From positions 33,527,661 to 33,591,660 of the forward strand of contig NC_134366.1 in NCBI RefSeq assembly GCF_035582795.1: DNA of 64,000 nucleotides, in the 5' to 3' direction. Positions 25,001 to 37,000 of the stretch are shown in pieces (position 1 is the first letter of the stretch; each line of letters opens with the position of its first letter). The position numbers and the translations under genes were made by a program. The notes under the pieces were generated by a model. That model ran no database searches. It worked only from the letters and a program-made list of their open reading frames with translations, and had not been told where the DNA came from. Source of the stretch: Mycteria americana. Taxonomy: Eukaryota; Chordata; Aves; Ciconiiformes; Ciconiidae.

Positions 25001-28000
25001 GTATTGCTGGAATAAAGTCTTGCATGGAAGAACTGTCTGCATACAAGGACCTTTAAAATACTAGTTTTGGGTATCTGATCAATTTTGTCTTTATTTATTC
25101 AATTATATTTACATTTCCCATCAAATGGCAAACCAATACAAACTCTTTAAAATGTCTGTCCACAGCATTCAGCCAAATTGAAGGATGTGTATGTAACTCA
25201 AGACTTCTAATCTTCCAGGTATGAGAACCCTAGATGCTGGCTCCACCAATATTTACTCACTTTAACCAGACAAGGATTTCCTTAGGTAGAGAGTGTGCCT
25301 TCCAAGGAAGTCTTGAGTAATTGTGTTGAAGTGTGAACAGTTGATATCTTATTTCAAATCAGGTTCTCAGAAAGGAAAGGGAAATTCCTAAGTCCTAGCT
25401 AGTGATGAAAGATTGAAGTAGTAGCTGGGCCTCAAGATTAAATATTTAAAATAATAATAAAAAAATACTGACAGTCAGTTCGTTTGGATGGTGTGTGCTG
25501 TTTTTTTTCACCCAAGCAGCTACTTAATTATTGCTGCAGCAGCAAACATGAACTGTTTGTTGTCAGTATGTAAAGCATCTTTCGTTTGTTTTGACAAGCA
25601 GGCTTTCAGTTTTTCTTACACCTAGAGTGGCCATTTGATTTAAAGTAAAACATACGGTACCTTTACCATTAAAAGTGTGTATTTTTTAGTAGCACAGAGT
25701 TCATTCCACAAGAGCATCCATGTTTCCTCTTAACACTAGAAAGTACTTTTATCAAAATCATTTACTTTTTATAATACTTTGCTCTCTGAACTTGTTTTCT
25801 AGACTGCCTATTAAGTGTCCTGGTTTTTGCATCACTTTCCAAAGCACTGTATTTGAAAGGGTTTTTTCTCTGTTGCTGCCTGTTGTTCTCTGGGTGCAGT
25901 ATTTATTGGAAGTGTAATTAGTGCATTTTTGCCCTCTTTATCAAAATTGCTTTTCCTGCATTATGGAAGTATGCAAAGATGAGGCCAGAAATTCTCAGAT
26001 TTGGACAGCACATGTTTGGCATGGTAGGGTTTTTAATAGCGTTTGTCTTAGTTGCAGCATTCCCAACACAGAGAGGTGAGTATGTGGCATCTTCCGCGCA
26101 GATCTGCTAGCTCCATCTCCCTTCTCTCTGCATAGGGGAAACCTGGTGTTAGAGGCAGACTGAACATCTGGATTTTCCTAGGGAAAGGGAATGTGACTGT
26201 TTTCTGTGTTTTCTGATAATTCCTGACCATTGTAGTGGCTATGCAGAGCCAAGTACTAGCAAACAGGAATTAGAGAAGCACAGTTCTTGCCTCATGTGGC
26301 AATTTCTTTCACAGTGGTAAATGAACCTGTGATCTCGTCATTCAGTTCCATTTTGGTTTGTATAAGTTTCGTTTGTTCAGAAGTGACCAGTAAATAGCCT
26401 GCTGTTTGCTGTGTCTGATGGCCTTCAGTCAGCATTTAGGAGTGCAGCGTCAAGAGTTTGCCTCAGTACCAGCCTGTGCTGGGCTGGTCTAGCTCATCGT
26501 CCGAACTGGATGCTCAGCAGATGGAACAGGTTGCCTTGGAGCCAGTTCTGTCATTCTCAAGGACATTTTGAAGGCAGCAGTATAAGCTGTGCCTAGTCTT
26601 GACGTGTAAATAAAACAGTGGTACAGAAGCTCCCAGGTATGTGGCAGGGAAGGTTAATGTTGGTCATATCAATTTAGTCTCGGTGTTTTTTGTTTGCATT
26701 GGCTTTTGGGGAAGGTTTCTATGGTCATGCTTGAGAACACAGAAGAGTGACTACAGCAAAAATATAGATATATATTTTAAGACTTTTCATCAGTGCTTGG
26801 GAATGCCTTCAGCTATACTGTGTGTCAATTTATAGCCAATGTGACAGGGGGTTGTGGTAGCAGGTAAGAATTGAGACGTGCTGTGTCTGTAGATCAGGTA
26901 TGAGCGGGTTTTGTTTTTTCACTTGTCTTGTGCAGAGTGCATAGTGGCATTTGGAGCTAGGAAGGCAGATTGTGTTTAGTGAAAGAACTGGAGAATGACA
27001 GGGCACAGAAGAAGGAGGCTGTATGGAGCATGGTATGTTTTCAGCCATCCTAGCAGTGCAGGTGGACACTTTAAAACCATCACAATTATCGAGAAGCCCT
27101 TTGAATGCCCTGTAGTAGCCTTGTAGCTTAAATTATTAGTTGCGTTCTTTGTACTGGTGTTTTCATGTTAAGGGAGGTGTATGTGTGGAAGAAGGATCTG
27201 TGGGATCACCGAGCTTCCTGAAAACATTTCACAACTTCTTAAAAAACAATGAACAAACAAGCAAGCAAAAGTAAACATTTCAGAAGATAGTTGTTCCTGC
27301 TACACAGCAGAAAGCTTGTATTTCCAAAGACTAGGGAGTATAAAACGGGGGTTAAATCTCACTGCCATTTTAACATGAAAGAAGCTTGTCACATGGTCAA
27401 AACCAATTTAAGCCTGATTATTGGCCAGTAATGTGAAGAACTCTGAACTAGGCCATCAAACTGAAAGAACTGACTTTCGTGATAAGAGATAGGAATGCTG
27501 CCTTTCACATAAATTGCTTGTTCCACATCATGTGTCTCAAGGCTGTTCAGTAACCAGACTACTGATCACTCCTCATTTAAATAAGTCGCCTAAAGGTGGA
27601 AGATTTTGCTTTCTGTTAGAAATCCTTTGGAGGTACCCAGAGCTTTCCTTACTGCTCAGCCTTTACTGTGCTCTTAGTAAAGCTGAAGTACTGTAAGGAG
27701 ATAAAAGTTGCTTACAGTTTGGCTAGGTTACAGCTATGATGGAAATCAATTTAGCTTAGTTTTAGCTTACTAAAGATGCACCACTATATACTGCCTGTTG
27801 TTTTAACGTGTTTATAGATGAAGTGCAGTGGACCAGAAGAATTGTCTTCTAGATTCTCTATGGCTGTGCAGAAATGGTTGGTCAAGTTGAAGGGGAGGGT
27901 GGGTAGAAATATCTACCTTTAAAGTTTAAACCTCAAATGGCATATATTTTGAAGTCCCCTTAAAAGAAGTGAAATATGAACTTATATGTGGAGAGAGAGG

Positions 28001-31000
28001 CTAGGGAGGATGTGTTTCATCATGTGTGTAATCTCTCTGGTTTTAGTTCCTGTTCCATATCCAGCCTGACAGCTATTCTGTAAATATTTCCTTTGCTGAT
28101 ACCAGTGTAAATGCTGTATTATCTCTTTACCCAGGGAATGGTGAGGCTGTATTTCTTTAAATTTAAGTTCTGAAATGCAGTTTTTACTAACTCCTTTTTG
28201 GGCTGAGGCTACAAGAAAACAGTGAGAACACTAACTTCTGCGTATGACTTCCTTCCTAGCAAGCAGTCCAAGATAGCTGAAATGCTGAAAAGTTGCTAGT
28301 TAGTGAAAACAGCAGATTTACTTGTGGCTTGCTGTCAAAGAAGGAACTGGTTTTGGCATTTGAGTTGTTTCTTGGTGGCATTGTCTAGAGAAATCATTTG
28401 TCAGTATCTTGGTTTCTTTTTGTAATGTAGACTGTAAGCTTGTGGATAAGTATACAAGGGGTAAATGTGAAGAGAAATACATTTTTCCAGTACAAGAGTG
28501 AGGGAAATGAGCAGCTATGTGCACAGGAGAACTTGGCTTTAAAGAATAGAGCAAATTAGAAGTTTAGGGGAGGGTTTTGTTTTTTTTGGTTTTGGGGTTT
28601 TTTTTGGTAGAAGTAGTAATTTATGCAGCAGTAATGGGAAAAAAACCCTAACAAGTACTGTAAAGGCTAATTCTTTAATCATGTTAATAAGAAGTTAACG
28701 GGAGAACAGGACAATCAAACTTGTGATCACTTTACCTCTGTTACATTCTTCTTTGTCTAGAAATTGTTATTTTTGAAACATCTCTGAAGTTCAAATGTGT
28801 GCATATATGTATAAAAAAATATAATGGAAGTCACTTAAAGTGGAGTCTGATCCATTCCACTGATCTTGAACTTACAATCCCTAAAAACTTTCCTATAGAG
28901 ATGCTGATATTGGAGTAACATTTTGTCTATTGGTTAGATGCTTGATTTTCTTAATTTTTTTTTTTTTTACTTAATAGAAAAAGTACTCAATCTCATAGTG
29001 AAAACTACTGATATTCACTTAGGATTTGTGCTACCTATAGGTTTATTCTGGTAAAGCATTTACTTAATTTCAAATGGATGAGTTTATATATTGGATTATG
29101 CTAAGCCCATATTTGCGTGATTGCTTTTTAAATAAGGTTGCTAGAGTTTGTGTTGATGGAGAAGATAGTGTATAGTAAATGAGGATATTAAATGAGCTGT
29201 CACCTCCACACATGCACACTTCCCATGGCTCTGTGTTGCTTTTCTGGTTTGTGGACAGTATGTGCTTGTAGCATCTTTCTGTGAGACAGATTGCTCCAGC
29301 TTGAGATTGTAATAAATTCTTTGCTCTTAATGCCTGTTGACGTTGTATGTAAACATGCCTTAAATGAATGGGACCTTTTAAATCACTTCTGAGAACAAGT
29401 CTTGTTCTTGTGTTTTTGAAGCTGTGTAAGTACTTCTGAAGAATCATTCATTGTTTTTTTTATTGAGAGACCTTCTTACGCTTGTAAGAAGGTGTTTTGT
29501 TGATACGGCCTTTAGGAGCTGGTGGTAGTCTCTTTTAATGAGCTAGATAGTACAGAAGAGTCCTTGGTCAGTACTAAATTTGTCCCTTATCTGCCTGTTA
29601 AAACTGATTTTTTTGATGTGGAGAGTGGCAAAGTTTCCATGGTGGAAAAGCTGGCTGTGGTGTGTGGGAGTGTTGGTTGGAAGGGACTTCTGCGGCTCAT
29701 CTGTCCAGTCTCCTGCTCAGAGCAGGTTTATGAATAACACTCATTTGTCAGCTGTGGCTTTGTCTACTGAGTCTTGAAAACCTGCGAGAACAAAGATTAT
29801 CACCTGAGTACGACACCAAACCACCTTGCAGAATTTTTTTCTAATGTCCAGTCTGAACCTCCCAAGCCATTATTTGTGGGTTTTGCCTCTCGTTTTGTGG
29901 TCAGTCAATACTGAGAAGAGTTTGCCTCCATTGCTTTTGTAATGTGCCTTCAGCTTCAGTTGCTATTAGATTATCCCTAGGCTGCCTCTTCGTCAGACTA
30001 AACAAACCCAGCTCCATCACCTGCTTCTCAAACATCATCCTCAAGGCTCCAGGCCATTTTGGTGACTCCAGGTTCTCAAATTCCTTTTCGACCTGGGGGA
30101 CTTGAAATAGGACACAGTATTTGAGCTGCAGTCTCACCAGCGTTGAGTTTCCTTTGATTGTACTCCTCTTGGCTTTCTCTGTTTGCAATGAGAGCAGACT
30201 CTTGGCTCATATTCAACTTGGCAACCAGTGTGATCCCCAGATCTATCTCAGTAAGGCTGTTCTTCAACCAGTCTGTTCCCAGGCTCCACTGAAGCACCCC
30301 AGGAGCAGAATTTTGCACTTCATGAGGTTCCTGTTGGCTTATTCTTCAAGTTTATCAAGGTCCATCTGAGTTGAATCTCTATTTGGAGAGTCAATCACTC
30401 TTCCTTGTTTAGTATCAAATTTTCTGAGGATTCATTCTGTCTTATCACCCAGGTTGTTGATGAAGATCTTGTGTAATACTGGCCCCAGTATCAGCCTTTG
30501 TGGTGCTCCTTACCTGCTACCAGCAGGATGCTGAGCCATCAATTACTACCCTTTAAGCTCAACCATCCAGCCTGTTGTCATTCAGTCTTAACAGGCCATT
30601 TCTCCAACCCATGCCTTTTCACCTTACTAGTGAGACTACTGTGGGAAAGCGGATCAGTCCTAATCACTAAAAACTGGGCTGTGATTTCATATGCTTCTGA
30701 TAGATTTATCAAGCAAACATTTGAAGTGTTAGTAACCAAGGCTAGCTTTATGTAAGTAAAGTCATGTAGGTAAAATGGAGTTTCACATGTACTGCAGTCT
30801 TCCAAAGATGATGCTGTTTTCTTTGGGGGAGTTCTGGTGCTGTGAAATGTGGTTTCAGTAAAATGAAATGTGACATTCAGAAGCTCTGTAGAGAGTCCTT
30901 TTTCCTTTATTTAACAGAAATAGGTGACTTTTTTATAAGTAAATGAAGCTTGTACATTTAGAATGTACATATTACTCATTTAAAAGTAGTTAGGGTCACT

Positions 31001-34000
31001 AAGTAATTTTGTTTCAGGTATGTTTTACTACAAAGTTTTAACAGCTTCACTTTTAGAAATATTGCATCTAAGTCCTTTTGTTTCAAAACACTGGAATAAG
31101 CACTGTTGAGTAGTCATTTTTAGTGGCTAAACAGTGCCTAATGCTACGAGCCTTGCATTGTTTTACAGACTTGTAAAACCTCTTCCCAAAAAAGCTTAAG
31201 TTCTTTTTCCTGTTTGTAGTAGTGTACGTTTACTTTAGTTTTTCACATTATGGCACAATAAAATTATATATATAAATAAATATATATACTTTTATTGCTC
31301 AACATTCAGATAGTCCAATCCAAACCTGAAAATGAAGGAATAACCATATTTTCATCTTTCAGTCAACATGCAGAGGAGTCAGGAACTTAATACTAAATCT
31401 GTTTCTGGAATGGTTTGTAAACCTGGAGTCTCCATTTCAGTTTTGAAACACAAAGTCAGTTTTCCACAATATTAAGTGGCCAAAATTGGAGTAGGCGATA
31501 GTTATTTTGATCCAAAACGTATATCTGCCTGACTGGATACAGCATTTTCACTTAGCTTGCCAACCAGAGCCCAGTAGCATGAATCTGTGATCATAGTGAT
31601 ATTTCCAGATGTTTTAAGGAATTAGACAATGGACAACTTTGTCATGTGAAAAAAGAGAAAATATAGCCTTGATATTATGGAGGTAAAGCTTGAAAATGAG
31701 ACTGATGGCTCTAAAACTAGAATGTGATCAAAAGAGAAACGAAACTATTTTATGTTACTTAATTTTTCAAAGCCAGTCAACTCATTCGTGAACATCTAGG
31801 GTTCAACAATGGGTTTAAAAGCCAGAGAAGCTTTTTTTCCACTTGAAGACCATAGCAGTTCTAGATTCAGTATGTGGCTGTTCCTACCAGAAAAGCTTTT
31901 TGGGCCAGGGGGTCATGGTAATAACTTTTAGTGTCATACACACTAATTTCATGTACGTATCATCAGAATAATGGAAGCTGAGTAACAGCAGCAAGAAGTA
32001 ACCGGTACCCTGCAGCTCACACACTGTGTTTATCCAATAGGAGTTTTAGGCACAGATTTTGTTTAGGTCTCTTCTTTTGATTTTGATACTTTAAGAATAA
32101 AACTCATTTCATCTAATTGTTTTAGACCTCTTAGGAAATGAGCAAAGGGCTGAACAAATACACATTTTGGTATCCTGGAGGCAGATTGGTGAAAATAAGG
32201 ATTTGCAGTCATAGCTCAGGCAGGGCGAAGAAGTATTGGTGAAAATCATTAGGAGCAAAGTTTCTTCTGCTTTTCTTTGTGAAATAAATTTAAATTTGAC
32301 ATTGCCTTTGAGATTTTTTATGAGATAACACTTTGAAGAGCTGTGTAGTGGCAGTGTGAATTCAGTGCTTAGAAGTTGATGCAGAGCATGGGACATCAGC
32401 CAGTGCTTTCTCATTGGAAATTGGGTTATGGGATTTCTTTTGTTGTTCATTTCTGACGCTTATGTGGAAAAATAAATCTTCCTGGTGGTATGAGACAATG
32501 AAATAAAGTGAATGGACATAGATCAGAACAGGTAGGTCTTGCACTTAACTGTCTGATTAGCAAGGCTAATTTTTAACGTGAGAACATTAGGAAGTTTATA
32601 GCCTTGTGCAGCATGCATTCAGAAAATCTGTCTGTGGCAGAGCCAAGGCTTTCTTTTGTTTTATTTTTTCTTCCCCGCTGTCTGTAATTTAGATTCATGA
32701 CATCTTGGCCAGGTGTTTTGGTTTTAACTAAGCATGGTGATTAAGGCTTTTTGTTTGAGAAACAAAGACAAATGTGAATTAATTCTAAAACTCTACTGGT
32801 ACTGAACAATTCCTTTGAATTTTATGGCATTCTTTTGTCTCTTCATGTGGTAAGAGAGAGGTGTAGGTATGGCAAATACCCTCCTTCTTGCAGACTCTCT
32901 TAAATGTCTCCTGTGCATTACTGGCTTTTGGTAAAAACATTTTTTGAGGTGTATTCCTGTGTGAACACATGAAAAAATCACCCACCGTGTTTTGATCTTG
33001 ATGAGCATCACTACTTGTTTTACTAGCTTACTTGACGTTATCTTAGATTTCCATGTTTCAAAAGCAGCATTACATAGGTCAGTCTTCTAAAAGGTACTTA
33101 AGCTGAAAAAATATACAGATGTGTTTGGTATTAAAACCAACAAAAATGCCATGCTCTACAGCAAGTATACTGAAATGATAGATAAGTTGGAAATTTCCTC
33201 TTATCCAGAGGGGTGAAAATAATTAAATATAAGCAGTAAAACGTCATGAGGTATGTCATTTGAATGGAAACTGGTGAAAAAGTGTAAGTGCTTGCTCTGT
33301 ATTTGTTGTCAAATAAAGCCAGGTAGTCGGACTAGACTAACCGCTTACTGTTTGTTTTGTTTTGTTTTTTAATAATGATACAACTTCTGGGTATTTTTTA
33401 GTGAGGTCAGGGTTTTTGAAATTTAAAACTTACATGTTGAATTGGTGTGTAATTTAACAGAGAACGTAATGTGTTACACATAGGTCTGTTTCAAACAAGA
33501 GTGTTAGGTGTCTTGTGTATTGGACATCTGGGTTGGCTTTGTCTGCTGCTTCCCTCCTGCTGTACCTCATTACAGGTTTCTCTGCAGCTTTTCATGTTAG
33601 AATTTTTTTTGTTCTGTGTTTTTGCCATGGAAACAGGAAAGGCTGGAGCTTCCTGCCCATATAAACAATAAATCCCAGTAAACTAACTGGGACAGATTCT
33701 GCCTGCCTTCCCTGAATACCATCTTTAAAAGGAAGGAAACAGCATAAGAGCGTTTTGGGTATTGAAATAGTATTGACTTCATAGTAGAGCTATTTTCTTG
33801 GAGAAATACGTAGCGGAGACAGGGCACCTTTATTGTTTTACTACATGAAGTCCTTGAGATACAGATCTAAAAAGTATTTTTGTGTGACCTTGTTAACTAT
33901 TGTGTTATATCACCAACTACATAGAAGCTTCTCTCATTAATTAATACAGCTGTATTCCTGATTACAGTAAGTTTTGGCAAAGTGCACTTTTTTATGTGTT

Positions 34001-37000
34001 CAGAGCTGTGGAGCGCTATATCCTATTTTCTTTAAATACACTGCCTGTGTTTCAGAAGACATCTGGAATTTTCATTCTTCTTCCGTTCTGTGAATTAAAG
34101 CCGATGATTTTAGCTTATTTGTCAATTCTGTTATAATCCACACACAGTTCGGTGTCTCTAGTCAGGCACAGATAATGCAACATGGCTCGACTTGTAGGTA
34201 GATTAAGTTGTAACAGCTCCACATTAACAGTGTTGAAGAATGTGTGCCTTAAAACATCCGGAACTGAAGTGATCTCTACGATGAAGTGGAGGATTGGTTT
34301 GTTTAGGGTTGAGGTTCTTCTCTTTGCACTGGAAAGGAAAATTGTATCTTTCTAAAAACAACTTTAATGTAAAGAATGAAGCTGTGTGTAGGTTAAGCCT
34401 CTTTTAATATGCAGACTAACTTTTTGTTTTCTCTTCCCTCCAGCTGGTAAGCCTGCTGCTGATTGGAATTGCAGCATGGGGAATCGGCTTCGGCCTCATC
34501 TCTAGTTTCAGAGTTGTTGGAGTGGCAATTGCAGTAGGAATCTTCCTCTTCCTTATTGCCTTAGTCGGATTGATTGGTGCGGTGAAACATCATCAAGTAT
34601 TGCTATTCTTTGTATCCTTCTAATGTATTACAGGGATCGCAACTTGGCTCAAGCTATGTAAACAACCTGCTCTGTCAGCTGAGACTGATGTGGAAGGTGC
34701 TTCAGAAACGGAACAGAAATTCACAATCTTATTTCGGTCAAGTGCAGTCTAAATTAAACTTCCTTCCCATTTAACTTTATTCCAGCTTCCATTTTTCTCC
34801 CTTGTTTGTGCTCTGAAGACAGAAGTGTTCACGTCTCCTCTTTTTGAAAATTAAAATATTTTAATTTTGAGAGCTTTTTACAGTGGGTCACTGTGTCACA
34901 GGTGCCTCTTACTGCGTGTTCAACCCTACACCATGCTAGAGTGTGTGAACTATTAATGTTTAACAGTAGAGAAGGGTGATACTTCCAGATAGCGAGCTGG
35001 TTGTAGCTGGCAGGGGAATGCATTGTGGGTAATACAGGCTGTCAAGAAGCACTTTCTTTTCATACCTAGTCTTTAATTGCAAACCCAGACTAGAAATGAG
35101 CACAGGCCTTCTCAGTGTGCTTTGCTGCCCCTTTATGCCTACTGACACTGTAAGCAGTCTGTGGTGGTGCCTTGCATAACAGAATTGATCTGTTTGGATG
35201 AGAAAAGAGGTTCATCCGATAAAATTCTTAGTTTCTCGTTACGGTCTATGAATAAGTAGTGACCTCCACTTTACAAACAGTTTAGAAGACAGTGCCCAAC
35301 TTTCAAAATGTGATCTTTAGTATCAAAGTTTGTTCTTTTTGTTTTATAGTGTTTCCAGATGCATTAGTCCAAAAGTGTGTGAGGCTATGTTCCAAAAGCA
35401 ACTCTCACTTTTTTTTTAACCTAGGCTAAAGTTATCTTTTGTAATTAATTACAAGACTATGTTGCTGAAGAAAAAAAGGTCTGAATGTGCAATACCCAGA
35501 AAAATATTTTCTTTACTACTTTATTTAAGTGAAGTATCTTGAAATAACAACATGAATCCCTAAAGCTGGAGAAACTGATGGTAGATTTTTCTCTCTCAAA
35601 GCTCCTTTTATTAACCTCTCTGCTCATGTTGTCTTGCTAGGCAAGAAACACCTAACCCAGAAATACCAGCTATGTATAGCAGTAGCTAAAAAGAGATAAT
35701 ATATGGTGATTGAGTTCTGGGAACATTATTTGGGTCATCTTTTCCACATCCAGTCAGAATTTACTTCTGTAGTTCTTTTGTATTGAAGGACCTATTGTTA
35801 TCCAATGAAATAAGGAATGCCATTAGGCATATGTGTTATAAAAGCAAAATTAATTTGAGAGCATATCCTTAACTACTGTTTCCAGTACATGATTATTCTT
35901 TTGCTAGTCTTTATCGTCCAGTTTTCTGTCTCCTGTGCCTGTTTGGCACTAAACAAGGAACAGCAGGTAAGAAAAGTTTCCTGACTTCTCAGTTAATTTA
36001 TAGCATAATACTATAAATATATATGTACATACACAGACACACACCCATATTTATATATAGTCTTCCACAAAATGGGGAGAGCATATTTTAAGAAAATCGG
36101 CATTATCCTTTTAAATAAGGACTAGACCTTAGGCAGTGCTTGGCTCTGGTAGCTAGAAAGAAATACATCTAGGTCCTAAAATGACTTTCACCTGTCTTTG
36201 TTTGTTTGTGTGTTTTTATTGTTTTTTTTTAATTATTATTATTGTTTTGGTTTTAAGCTTCCTGTCTAAGTTTATGGTCACAAGTGTAGCAGCGTGATAT
36301 ATTGACTGTATCATGTGTTCAGCAATTCCAGATAAGCTGATGAAATCTACAGTAATCACAATGTAAAGATGATAAAGCCACTGAATTGTTCATGTGTAAC
36401 TGAAAAGGTCGTAACTACATTAGGAACAGAGGTGACCCTGAAGTGTGAAAGTAAAACCAGCTTCCATGGGGTATGGAGACTAATTCTTACTAGATAAGAA
36501 GCAGGCAAGGGTACAGTGACTAAATAATCAGCTTTTACATGTAAGTGCACTTTTTGTTAAAAGTCTGAGCAGTCCCAGTTAGATTAGTTGCATGTCCCTA
36601 GTGCTCTTGTCGGGTTTAGGAAAAAGAAAGGAAAAAAATTAATTATAACCATGAGTGTGCTGCTGCTAGGTGCTGCTGTTTCATTAGCTATACAGGCTGT
36701 TTGAACATTCAAGTCATTCTTTAATATATTATCCTGTTAGACTTCAGGATCTGAAGGTTTTAGTTAGGGAATTATCAACTTGGCCTAGTATATTGGTTTC
36801 CAATGAAATGCAAAAGAGTTCAGTTAATGTAATATGTATTTGCTTATGCCTTCTAGAGTCAACTTCTAGAGGTGGGATGGAATAACACTAACAGCGCGAG
36901 AACAGATATTGAGAGAAATCTGAATTGTTGTGGATTCAGAGTTTTTGATCCGAATGAAACCTGCTCCTCTGTAAGTTCTTCAAGCATGAAAATACTTAAA

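Noticed and set aside
29470-29493. microRNA precursor
   Set aside because: The stem is only 10 base pairs with a 4-base loop and the flanks do not extend the pairing.
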